Translations under genes and position numbers: made by a program | Shown: one piece after another, positions 1 to 7,737 of the stretch | Position numbering within the stretch: the stretch's first letter is position 1 | Layout of the letters: the number at the start of each line of letters is the position of its first letter | Notes under the pieces: generated by a model | What the model was told of the DNA's origin: nothing | The model's input: the letters and a program-made list of their open reading frames with translations, nothing else | The model's database searches: none | DNA from: DAIRFP01 sp036794995 | GTDB taxonomy: Bacteria > Desulfobacterota > Binatia > UBA9968 | NCBI GenBank assembly: GCA_036794995.1 | Contig: DAIRFP010000105.1 | Coordinates: 1-17,604 of the forward strand | Direction: 5' to 3' | DNA length: 17,604 nucleotides

Positions 1-3000
1 ACGTGCAGCCGGTCCTCGACGCCATCGTCGAGAGCGCCGCCCGGGTTTGTGGGATCGATGATGTGCACCTGCGACTCCGGGAAGGAGACGCCATGTTTCC
101 GGGTGCCCATTTTGGTTCGATACCTGTCCGCCTGGGTGCGATCAATGTTGATGAGCCACAGTATCGCTGGGCGCGCGAGCATGGCGCACTTCACGTTCCC
201 GACGTCCGCGCGCAGAACGAATTCCCTATGTTAGGTTCCGGCGGAAACGCGCGCACGCATTTAATTGTACCGCTTCGTCAGAAGGGGGAACTCATTGGTG
301 TAATGAACGCACGTCGCACCGAGGTGCGCCCCTTCACCCCGGCGCAGATCAAACTCCTCGAAACCTTCGCCGATCAGGCGGTGATCGCGATTGAAAATGT
401 GCGGTTGTTCCAAGAGCTCAAGGAATCGTTGGAACAGCAAACCGCGACGAGTGAAATCTTGGGCGTCATCGCCAGCTCGCCGACGGATATTCAGCCGGTG
501 CTAGACACTGTTGCCAAGAATGCGGCGCGGATTTGTGGAGCGACTGATGCTACGATTTTCATGCAAGTCGATGGAGCTCATTATCGCAAGGTCGCGGGCT
601 ATGGGCCAGACCCCGGAAGCCCGATCGGGATCGAGCGGCCCTTGAACCGTGACTCGGTAGCCGGTCGAGTTATCGTCGACCGAGAGGCGATTCATATCCA
701 TGACTTTGTAGAGGTCGCAGCGGATTATTCCGCGAGCAGTGGCCCGCGCGAGGGTTATCGGACCATGCTCGGTGCCCCTTTACTGCGCGAGGGTGTCGCA
801 ATTGGTGCGATTGGAATTCGCCGGATGGAGGTAAAGCCATTCTCTGAGAAGCACATCGCCCTTCTCAAAACCTTCGCCGACCAAGCTGTCATCGCTATCG
901 AAAATGTTCGCTTGTTCAGGGAACTCCAGGAGCGCAACGCAGAATTGCGGGAGGCGCTGGAGCAACAGACTGCCACGAGCGAGATCTTACGGGTCATCGC
1001 CAGCTCGCCGACCGATATCCAGCCCGTGCTGGACACAGTAACCGAAAATGCAGCGAGACTATGTGACGCTGTCGATGCACAGATCTGGCGCGTCGATGGT
1101 GACAGAGTTCGATTCGCTGCACAGTACGGGTCGATCCCGAGTCCAAGGATCGAAGAAGGCCGGCCGATTATCCGAGGAGTGGCGGGAGGCAGAGCGATCC
1201 TCGATCGAGAGACGGTCCACGTTCCGGACACCTTCGCGCCAAACGTTCAGACTGAATTTCCGGAAACTTGGGCAATGACCCATGAGGTTGGCATCAGGAC
1301 ATTGTTGGCGACTCCCTTGCTCCGCGAAGGCCTGGCGCTCGGATACATTCTCATTCGTCGCCTCGAAGCCCGGCCGTTCTCTGCAAACCAAATCGCGCTC
1401 CTTAAAACTTTCGCCGATCAAGCCGTGATCGCCATCGAAAACGTGAGGTTGTTCCAGGAACTCACTGAGTCACTCGAACAGCAAACGGCAACAAGTGAAA
1501 TCTTGGGTGTCATCGCCAGCTCGCCGACGGCTATTCAACCGGTGTTAGACACAATCGCTGCGAGCGCGGCGCGAATATGCGGTGCAAACGATGCAGTCAT
1601 CCGGCTCGTTGAAGGTAACCTACTTCGCTTGAGGGCCCACCAGGGTTCCATCCCCTCTTTTACACAAGTGCATGGAGCGGAGTCCGATTCTCTAGATCGC
1701 GGTCGCGAGTGGATTCCCGGCCGAGCGGTGCTCGATCGAGAAACCATTCATATCCATGACATTTCAGCGGTAGAAAATGAGTTTCCGGAGACAGCGGTCA
1801 GAGCCAGACGGGCAGGGGTACGCACAGCGCTAGCTACACCGCTACTTCGCGAGGGTGCTGCGATCGGCGTGATTTTCATTCGTCGAACCGAAGTCAAGCC
1901 ATTCACCGATAAACAAATCGCACTGCTGAAAACCTTTGCTAGCCAGGCTGTTATCGCGATTGAGAACGTGCGGCTGTTCAACGAACTTGATACTCGGAAC
2001 CGGCAACTGACCGAGGCGCTGGAGCAGCAGACCGCGACAAGTGAGATACTCCGTGTGATTGCCAGTTCGCCGACTGATATCCAGCCCGTGCTCGATGTGG
2101 TCGCGGAGAATGCGGCGCGGCTGTGTGATGCGGCAAACGCTCTGATCTATCGGGTGACCGACGAGGGCCTCTTGATGGTGGCAGGATGTGGTCCCATGCC
2201 TGCTCCGCCGCCCTTGCAGCCCATTAGTCGTGGCTTGCCGGTGGGCCGAGCGGTGGTTGATCGGCAAACGATTCACGTCCGAGACATGGCTGAAGAGATT
2301 GAAACCGAGTTTCCAGAAGCTCCGTCGAGGATTACAGGCACGCGGACGGTTCTTGCCACGCCACTGCTGCGGGAAGGCGTTCCTATTGGCGTAATCGTAA
2401 TTCGACGAACAGAGGTGCGGCCATTCTCAGACAAGCAGATCGCTCTCCTCAAAACCTTCGCCGACCAAGCCGTCATCGCTATCGAGAACGTGCGGCTGTT
2501 CCAAGAACTGGATGCGCGGACGCGCGAGCTGGTGGAGTCGGTCGAGGAATTGAAAGCACTCGGCGAAGTCGGCCAGGCGGTGAGCTCTAGCCTTGATCTC
2601 GAAACCGTGCTCGAAACCATCGTCGCCCGCGCCGTCGAGCTGTCGGGCACCGATTGTGGCGTCATCTATGAATATGATGAAACCTCGCAAGAGTTTAACT
2701 TGCGGGCGAGCCACCGAATGGAAGAGGAAGCGGTTGAAGCGCTCAGGGCCGCGCGGATAAGAGCAGGCGAGGGCGCCACGGGGCAAGCGGCGATTACTCG
2801 CGCCCCAGTGCAGATCTCCGATACTCTGGATCAGCAGGAGCGTTCAACTTCGAGGTTGAGACCCCTGCTTAACCGTCTTGGCTACCGCTCTCTTCTGACT
2901 GTGCCGCTTTTACGCGAGCAGCAGATCATGGGAGGACTGACGGTTTGGCGGCGGCAAGCCGGCGAGTTCGATCCGGAAGTGATCAACTTGCTGCAAACCT

Positions 3001-3770
3001 TCGCGACGCAATCGTCCTTGGCGATCCACAATGCGCGGCTATTCCGCGAGATCGGCGACAAAAGTCGGGAGCTGGAAGCGGCCAATCGGCACAAGTCGGA
3101 GTTCCTCGCCAACGTGTCGCATGAGTTGCGAACTCCGCTCAACGCGATCATCGGTTTCTCGGAAGTGTTGCAGGAAAGATTATTCGGCGAACTGAACGAG
3201 AAACAAGCGGAATACACGGACGACATACTTTCCTCCGGACGCCATCTGCTCTCGCTGATCAACGACATCTTGGATCTATCCAAGATCGAAGCCGGGCGCA
3301 TGGACTTGGAAGTGACGACCTTTCATCTGCCGGACGCCATCGAGAACGCGCTATTGCTCGTGCGCGAGCGCGCCAGCCGCCATGCCATCAAACTCGATCG
3401 CGTCATGGACGATCGTCTCGGCGACTTCACTGGCGACGAGCGCAAGGTGAAGCAGATTCTCGTCAATCTGTTGACCAACGCGGTGAAGTTCACGCCGGAG
3501 GGTGGGCGTGTCAGGGTCGACGCAGGTTTGGGCGACAGCGCGGTGATTATTTCTGTCACCGATACCGGCATCGGCATCGCCAAGGCAGATCAGGAAGCGA
3601 TCTTCGAAGAGTTTCGCCAGGTGGGCAGCAACTACGCACAGAAGCGGGAGGGGACGGGATTGGGTTTGACATTGACGCGGCGGTTCGTCGAAATGCACAG
3701 TGGGAAAATCTGGGTGGAAAGCGAACCCGGCAAAGGCAGCACGTTCACGTTTACGCTGCCATTGGTATAG
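1..3770 (+). CDS. Multi-GAF sensor histidine kinase, 5'-truncated by window edge
   Basis: Cytoplasmic-type sensor kinase; no membrane segment is visible in the part present. The first complete codon is GTG at 3. It reads into V-Q-P-V-L-D, which matches the internal linker repeated later in the protein, and the two bases before it (AC) fit the end of an Asp codon. The gene therefore begins upstream of the window. In the visible 1255 residues there are six GAF domains (about 1-137, 163-307, 339-485, 512-661, 694-834 and 850-1015). A HisKA domain follows with the H-box SHELRTPLN (His1040). The HATPase_c domain has its N-box Asn near 1159, G1 DTGIGIA near 1187 and G2 GTGLGLTL near 1220. There is no receiver domain, so the phosphoryl group must pass to a separate regulator; those at 4449 and 5082 are the obvious candidates. 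GAF ligands cannot be deduced. The protein continues to TAG at 3768-3770. Confidence 0.93.
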   Translation, partial: VQPVLDAIVESAARVCGIDDVHLRLREGDAMFPGAHFGSIPVRLGAINVDEPQYRWAREHGALHVPDVRAQNEFPMLGSGGNARTHLIVPLRQKGELIGVMNARRTEVRPFTPAQIKLLETFADQAVIAIENVRLFQELKESLEQQTATSEILGVIASSPTDIQPVLDTVAKNAARICGATDATIFMQVDGAHYRKVAGYGPDPGSPIGIERPLNRDSVAGRVIVDREAIHIHDFVEVAADYSASSGPREGYRTMLGAPLLREGVAIGAIGIRRMEVKPFSEKHIALLKTFADQAVIAIENVRLFRELQERNAELREALEQQTATSEILRVIASSPTDIQPVLDTVTENAARLCDAVDAQIWRVDGDRVRFAAQYGSIPSPRIEEGRPIIRGVAGGRAILDRETVHVPDTFAPNVQTEFPETWAMTHEVGIRTLLATPLLREGLALGYILIRRLEARPFSANQIALLKTFADQAVIAIENVRLFQELTESLEQQTATSEILGVIASSPTAIQPVLDTIAASAARICGANDAVIRLVEGNLLRLRAHQGSIPSFTQVHGAESDSLDRGREWIPGRAVLDRETIHIHDISAVENEFPETAVRARRAGVRTALATPLLREGAAIGVIFIRRTEVKPFTDKQIALLKTFASQAVIAIENVRLFNELDTRNRQLTEALEQQTATSEILRVIASSPTDIQPVLDVVAENAARLCDAANALIYRVTDEGLLMVAGCGPMPAPPPLQPISRGLPVGRAVVDRQTIHVRDMAEEIETEFPEAPSRITGTRTVLATPLLREGVPIGVIVIRRTEVRPFSDKQIALLKTFADQAVIAIENVRLFQELDARTRELVESVEELKALGEVGQAVSSSLDLETVLETIVARAVELSGTDCGVIYEYDETSQEFNLRASHRMEEEAVEALRAARIRAGEGATGQAAITRAPVQISDTLDQQERSTSRLRPLLNRLGYRSLLTVPLLREQQIMGGLTVWRRQAGEFDPEVINLLQTFATQSSLAIHNARLFREIGDKSRELEAANRHKSEFLANVSHELRTPLNAIIGFSEVLQERLFGELNEKQAEYTDDILSSGRHLLSLINDILDLSKIEAGRMDLEVTTFHLPDAIENALLLVRERASRHAIKLDRVMDDRLGDFTGDERKVKQILVNLLTNAVKFTPEGGRVRVDAGLGDSAVIISVTDTGIGIAKADQEAIFEEFRQVGSNYAQKREGTGLGLTLTRRFVEMHSGKIWVESEPGKGSTFTFTLPLV

Positions 3771-3771
3771 G

Positions 3772-3860
3772 GATATTCTCGCGCAAAGAGCGCCAAGGAC
3801 GCCAAGGAAAAGCGAAATAAGGGGATGGGAGGTTTGCGACCTTAGCGAGCTCGGCGCAAG
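3772..3860. repeat. Family A hairpin repeat (9-bp units), copy 1
   Basis: Imperfect inverted repeat starting two bases after the kinase stop. The left arm (3778-3807) is made of 9-bp units such as CGCAAAGAG and CGCCAAGGA. The right arm (3833-3860) has TTTGCGACC and TTAGCGAGC units, which are roughly the reverse complement. The arms pair with regular mismatches. Similar elements occur at 4351, 8470 and 8721. No coding potential is apparent. Confidence 0.8.
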
Positions 3861-3885
3861 GAAGTCCGAATCGGAAAGGAGTTAT

Positions 3886-3902
3886 CTCGCGCAAAGGGCG
3901 CC
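3886..3902. repeat. Family A left half-arm directly before the GxxExxY gene
   Basis: This 17-bp copy of the family A left arm (CTCGCGCAAAGGGCGCC) ends five bases before the ATG at 3908. It has no right arm of its own nearby. Its possible partner is the right arm at 4395-4422, beyond the gene. That would make the gene look like cargo held between the two arms of one repeat. Confidence 0.6.
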
Positions 3903-3907
3903 GAGCA

Positions 3908-4295
3908 ATGACTGAGAATGAAATAGGGAAACTCGTTGTTGATTCAGCTATAGCCGTCCACCGTGGAGTTGGGGCCTGGCCTGCTAGAATCAGTCTATGA
4001 AGTCATATTGGCGCATAAGCTACGGCAACATGGACTGTGGGCAGAGCGACAGGTGCCGATACCAATCGAGTATCAAGGGGTAACATTCGACGAGGCGTTC
4101 CGGGCAGATATCTTGGTGGAGGGCAAGGTAATCCTTGAGCTGAAATCTGTTGAACAAGTTACTAGGGTCCACAAAAAGCAGCTTCAAACGTACCTGCGTC
4201 TTACGGGATTTAAGCTGGGGTTTCTGCTTAACTTTGGGGAGGACTTAATGAAGAAGGGAATAACGCGAGCTGTTAATGGGCTTGCGGACGATTAA
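3908..4295 (+). pseudogene. GxxExxY family protein, disrupted by a single-base frameshift
   Basis: GxxExxY proteins are small (about 120-130 residues) and are placed in the PDDEXK-like fold group; their function is unknown. The family start is found at ATG 3908 (MTENEIGKLVVDSAIAVHR). That frame then runs into TGA at 3998-4000. The rest of the family sequence continues one frame over from about 3963: ELGPGLLESVYE (the GxxExxY motif), then RADILVEGKVILELKSVEQV (the D...E-x-K nuclease-like signature), to the stop at 4293-4295. Removing one base from CACCGTGGAG at about 3959-3968 restores H-R-E-L-G-P-G. A shorter protein could still start at GTG 3963 (110 residues), but it would lack the N-terminal helix. 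A sequencing or assembly error cannot be excluded. The gene is flanked by family A repeats and splits the kinase from its receivers. Confidence 0.85.
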
Positions 4296-4350
4296 CCTGT
4301 TGCGAGTGTGTGGGTGGTGAGGGGAAGAGATTTACGATAAAGATTCCCCC

Positions 4351-4422
4351 GCGCAAAGAGCGCCAAGGTTCGGAACAATATCTAATCCTCTTTCTTTGCG
4401 ACCTTAGCGTGCTTGGCGCGAG
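4351..4422. repeat. Family A hairpin repeat, copy 2
   Basis: The left arm is 4351-4368 (GCGCAAAGAGCGCCAAGG) and the right arm is 4395-4422, of the TTTGCGACC / TTAGCGTGC type. An AT-richer loop separates them. The element ends 27 bases before the ATG of the receiver gene at 4449, so the right arm and its tail form that gene's whole visible leader. Together with copy 1 it brackets the GxxExxY gene. Confidence 0.8.
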
Positions 4423-4448
4423 AAAAACTTTCTTTTTCCGGGACTATT

Positions 4449-4820
4449 ATGGCTAACGAACTTATACTGATAATCGAGGACAACGAGAAGAACCGTAAGC
4501 TTTGCCGGGACGTGCTGCAGGTGAAGGGCTACCGGACCATTGAGAGCGAAACGGCGGAGGAAGGGCTTGATCTGGCGCGAAGCCAAGCTCCCGCGCTGAT
4601 TCTCATGGACATCCAGCTGCCGGGTATGGACGGCATCACGGCGATGAAGCAGTTGAAGGCCGATGCGGCAACGCAGGGCATCCCGATCATTGCGATCACG
4701 GCGTCAGCTATGACCAATAACAGGACGGCGATGTTGGCCGAAGGATTCGACGGCTACCAGACCAAGCCGATCAGCCTCAAAGACTTTTTGGGAGAAGTCG
4801 AAAGGGTGCTGGCTAAATAA
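4449..4820 (+). CDS. Single-domain response regulator, DivK/CheY-like
   Basis: A 123-residue stand-alone receiver with no output domain. It has the acidic pocket E10/D11 (IIEDNEKNRKL), phospho-acceptor Asp54 in LILMDIQLPGMDG, conserved Thr84 (IAITASAM) and Lys106 in YQTKPIS. Such proteins usually shuttle phosphate within a relay or act through protein contacts. It lies between a kinase without receiver and a receiver-cyclase, both on the same strand, so a shared pathway is likely; that is inferred from position. I chose ATG 4449 because the family begins M-x-x-x-ILIIEDN. A start at 4413 adds 12 residues encoded by the repeat tail. No Shine-Dalgarno sequence is visible before 4449. Confidence 0.92.
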   Translation: MANELILIIEDNEKNRKLCRDVLQVKGYRTIESETAEEGLDLARSQAPALILMDIQLPGMDGITAMKQLKADAATQGIPIIAITASAMTNNRTAMLAEGFDGYQTKPISLKDFLGEVERVLAK

Positions 4821-5075
4821 ATCCGAAGCACGAAACTCGAAATCCGAAACAAATTCGGATAAGGAAAAAATGACAAAGGCAATGTTCCAAACAACCCTGA
4901 TTCCAGATTTCGCGTTTTGGATTTTTCGAGTTTGAGATTTATTTGGCTGTCAGTTTGTTTCGGATTTCGTGCTTCGAATTTCGAGTTTAACTTTTTCCCG
5001 GTTTATTTCGGATTTCGAAATTCGAATTTCGGATTTTCGGATTGTTTCGAGTTTCGATACTAGGATTTCGAAATT
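4821..5075. repeat. Family B inverted repeat cluster (7-bp TTCGAAT-type units)
   Basis: This fills almost the whole gap between the receiver and the receiver-cyclase. Left arm units are CGAAGCA, CGAAACT and CGAAATC from 4824. The right side from 4959 has TTCGGAT, TTCGTGC and TTCGAAT. Exact inverted pairs are 4839-4853 with 4954-4968 (15 bp) and 4825-4835 with 4965-4975 (11 bp). A second block contains the perfect 16-bp palindrome CGAAATTCGAATTTCG at 5016-5031. The 7-bp period holds over many units. No gene is seen here. Confidence 0.85.
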
Positions 5076-5081
5076 ACTAAA

Positions 5082-6197
5082 GTGAACAGTCCCGCGAAAA
5101 TTTTGGTGGTCGACGACACTCCCCGGAACGTCAAGCTTCTGGCGGATCTGCTGGCCGTCAAGGGATATGCCGTAGTGACTGCGATATCGGGACACGAGGC
5201 GTTGGCGCAAGTGGAGGCTGAGCGGCCCGACTTAGTCCTGTTGGACGTGGTGATGCCGGAGATGAGCGGCTATGAGGTCTGCCGCAGGATCCGCGAAAAT
5301 TCCGCGACGGCGATGCTGCCGGTCGTGATGGTGACAGCCCTTGATCCCTCCGAAGAGCGAATTAAAGGGATCGAGGCCGGAGCAGATGACTTTCTTACCA
5401 AGCCGATCAATCAAGCCGAGCTGTTGGCTCGCGCCCGCTCGCTGCTCCGGATCAAGGAACTCTATGACACCGTCCAAACTCAAGCCGCCGAGCTAGCAAA
5501 TTGGAACAAGACTCTACAACAGCGGGTCGAAGAGCAGGTGAGTCAGCTTGAACAACTTGGGCGACTAAAACGTTTTTTCTCCCCTCAGCTCGCCGACCTG
5601 ATCGTGGCCGGGGGGGCCGAAGACCCGCTCAAGACCCACCGGCGCGAGGTGACGGTGGTTTTTTTAGACCTGCGCGGCTTCACGGCCTTCGCTGAGACCG
5701 CAGAGCCTGAGGAAGTCATGGGCGTGCTGCGCGAATATCATGCTGCGATGGGCAGACTGATTTTGGCGCACGAAGGGACGCTCGAACGATTCACCGGCGA
5801 TGGGATGATGATCTTTTTTAATGATCCGGTGCCGGTGCTGAACCCGGCCGAGCGGGCGATTCAGATGGCGCTGGCGATGAGGCAGAGTGTAGCGGAGCTG
5901 ACGGTCAAGTGGCGGAAGCTGGGCTATGAGCTGGATTTCGGCGTCGGCATCGCGCAGGGGTATGCGACCATCGGCGGCATCGGTTTCGAAGGACGCTGGG
6001 ACTACGGTGCGATCGGCACCGTAACCAATCTTGCTTCCCGGCTTTGCGGTGAGGCAAAGCCCAGTCAGATCTTGGTTTCCCAACGCTTGCTGGGCACCGT
6101 GGAAGAATTGGTGGAGGTGGAGCCGGCAGGCGAGTTGATACTCAAAGGCTTTCACCGCCCCATCGCCGCGCATAATGTCTTACGGTTGAAAAACTAA
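5082..6197 (+). CDS. Response regulator with class III adenylate/guanylate cyclase output domain
   Basis: 371 residues. The REC domain (about 5-122) has acid pocket VVDDT, phospho-acceptor Asp55 (LVLLDVVMPEMSG) and Lys in FLTKPIN. A signalling helix or coiled coil follows (about 125-165). The class III nucleotide cyclase domain (about 188-368) has metal-binding Asp196 (FLDLRGFTAF) and Asp240 (FTGDGMMIFF), plus Asn316 and Arg320 in TNLASRL. It would make a cyclic nucleotide in the cytoplasm when the receiver is phosphorylated. The usual purine-specifying Lys is Arg236 (L-E-R-F-T-G-D), and the usual Asp/Thr position is Thr313, so ATP versus GTP preference is unclear. The start is GTG 5082 just after the family B repeats; only a weak Shine-Dalgarno-like CTAAAG precedes it. 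The upstream kinase is its likely phosphate source. Confidence 0.92.
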   Translation: MNSPAKILVVDDTPRNVKLLADLLAVKGYAVVTAISGHEALAQVEAERPDLVLLDVVMPEMSGYEVCRRIRENSATAMLPVVMVTALDPSEERIKGIEAGADDFLTKPINQAELLARARSLLRIKELYDTVQTQAAELANWNKTLQQRVEEQVSQLEQLGRLKRFFSPQLADLIVAGGAEDPLKTHRREVTVVFLDLRGFTAFAETAEPEEVMGVLREYHAAMGRLILAHEGTLERFTGDGMMIFFNDPVPVLNPAERAIQMALAMRQSVAELTVKWRKLGYELDFGVGIAQGYATIGGIGFEGRWDYGAIGTVTNLASRLCGEAKPSQILVSQRLLGTVEELVEVEPAGELILKGFHRPIAAHNVLRLKN

Positions 6198-6247
6198 CGT
6201 AGTGTGTGACGCTGCGGCAGAGCCACAACTAAAGAGTAAGCCTTAGT

Positions 6248-6372
6248 TCACCGCCGAGACGCAGAGGTCACAGAGATTGGAATATTTCTTGATCAAGAGA
6301 TCTTTACTCTGCGCCCTCAGCGCCTCAGCCTTGAAAATTGTGGCTGATCAGCCTCAGGCTGATCCGCGGTGA
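6248..6372. repeat. Family F composite hairpin repeat (9-bp CGCAGAG-type units) with nested palindrome
   Basis: The ends TCACCGC (6248-6254) and GCGGTGA (6366-6372) are exact inverted partners. The left arm has 9-bp units such as CGCAGAGGT from 6260. The right arm has CTCTGCGCC and CTCAGCGCC from 6308. Between the right arm and the terminal partner is a separate block, 6342-6364, containing the perfect palindrome GGCTGATCAGCC and a 9-1-9 inverted repeat (6346-6354 with 6356-6364). It occupies most of the gap between the cyclase and the substrate-binding protein. Confidence 0.75.
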
Positions 6373-6466
6373 GTTCTCTTCTGGATCGATACAATCAGAA
6401 TAGCCACTCCAGCGCGTCGATGATAAATAGCCATCCCGGTAAGATGCCGAAAAAGGAGAAGCAAGA

Positions 6467-7510
6467 ATGAAACTTTTCGTATTCACGCTCCTGGTCGGGT
6501 TGAGCTGGCAGCCACCGGTGTGGGCTCAGGGAAAGCCGGCGACCATCGCTGAATTGGCGGCTTACAACAAACCGGATCGTGAGCAGGCGCTATACGAGGG
6601 GGCGAAGAAAGAAGGCAGATTGATGTGGTACACCTCGCTCACCGGCGGGCCCAATCAGGAGGCGCCGAAGGTCTTCGAAGCCAAGTACCCGGGCATAAAA
6701 GTGGAAGTCTACCGCGGCGACAGCGACGCTCTCATATCGAGAATACTCCAGGAGGCCCAGGCAAAACGTTATCTGGTGGATACCATCGAGACCACGTTTC
6801 CGATTCTAAAAGTCCTGCAGGATGAAAAACTTCTTGCCCGTTACTTCTCGCCCTATCTGGCGTCTTATCCCGACGAGGTGAAGGAGAAAGCCGAAAAAGG
6901 ACTCGTCTACTGGGCGACGGACCGCGAATCCTATATCGGAGTCGCTTACAACACCAATGTGGTTCCGGCCGGCGCGGCGCCAAAAAGATTCGAAGACCTG
7001 CTCAAGCCCGAGCTTAAAGGCAAGATCGGATTTGCCACCAGCGATACGGGGAATCGGGTGATCGGCGCGATGTTGGCCACCAAGGGCGGCGAGTTTGTCC
7101 AGAAGCTAAAATCACAAGATATAGCCCTTCACGGTGTTTCCGGACGGGCGATATTGGACATGGTGATTTCAGGAGAACTGGGCGCTTCTCCCACCGTATT
7201 TCTCAGCCATTCGCGCGTGTCGATTTCAAAAGGCGCGCCGATCAAGTGGGTGCCGATGGATGTCGTTCCCACCAATGCCGGCGGCGTCGCGCTGCCGGCG
7301 CAGTCGCCCCATCCGCACGGCGCTTTGCTGTTCGCTGACTTCCTGCTCAGTCCCGACGGCCAGAAGTTTCTCGGCAAATTCGGCCTCGACAGCGCCATGA
7401 ACAAGCCCGACTTCAAGCGCTGGTACGCGGAAGCGGGCATGACTGTGGAGCAGTACGAAAAAGAGAACAGCAAATGGGAGAAATTGTTGCGGGAGATTGG
7501 GCGGAAGTAG
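6467..7510 (+). CDS. ABC transporter substrate-binding protein, iron(III)-type (extracellular solute-binding family)
   Basis: A 347-residue periplasmic binding protein. The N-terminus MKLFVFTLLVGLSWQPPVWA is a signal peptide, with likely cleavage after VWA. The mature part resembles the Fe3+-type class (FutA/AfuA-like): EGAKKEGRLMWYTS near residue 46, the NTNVVP hinge-type segment near 163 and LKPELKGKIGFA near 182. A Shine-Dalgarno AAAAAGGAG lies about 9 bases before ATG 6467, which fixes the start. No permease or ATPase gene adjoins it, so it is an orphan binding protein that must use a distant transporter or act as a sensor. The iron assignment comes from family resemblance. In environmental lineages this class is strongly expanded and the true ligands are often unknown. 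Confidence 0.85.
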   Translation: MKLFVFTLLVGLSWQPPVWAQGKPATIAELAAYNKPDREQALYEGAKKEGRLMWYTSLTGGPNQEAPKVFEAKYPGIKVEVYRGDSDALISRILQEAQAKRYLVDTIETTFPILKVLQDEKLLARYFSPYLASYPDEVKEKAEKGLVYWATDRESYIGVAYNTNVVPAGAAPKRFEDLLKPELKGKIGFATSDTGNRVIGAMLATKGGEFVQKLKSQDIALHGVSGRAILDMVISGELGASPTVFLSHSRVSISKGAPIKWVPMDVVPTNAGGVALPAQSPHPHGALLFADFLLSPDGQKFLGKFGLDSAMNKPDFKRWYAEAGMTVEQYEKENSKWEKLLREIGRK

Positions 7511-7569
7511 CGTTACAGGCAACAAGGGTGAGAGCAGCGCTGGTGTAGTCGCGAAGCCACCCTCACCTT

Positions 7570-7602
7570 TATCCTCTCCCTCCTGGGGAGGGCGAGGAGA
7601 TA
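7570..7602. repeat. CCCTCTCC-type hairpin, copy 1
   Basis: A hairpin of TATCCTCTCCCTCC (7570-7583) with GGGAGGGCGAGGAGATA (7586-7602), 60 bp after the substrate-binding protein. There is no T-run, so it is not a classic intrinsic terminator. It resembles the pair at 11136-11216. The rest of the gap to 7737 shows nothing I can name. Confidence 0.6.
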
Positions 7603-7737
7603 ATTCAAGGCAATTCTCAGCTGGCTCCCTGATATGGTTTCTTTGGCGAGAGCGGCTTTACGTAGTACGACCTCCTTTGCGTGATGGTTCCAATCTACGG
7701 TTAACTTTCGCACTCTAAACAAATCACACTTCCTTTT

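Noticed and set aside
3772..4422. Insertion sequence carrying a transposase
   Set aside because: No transposase or target duplication is seen; only hairpin repeats and the GxxExxY gene are present.
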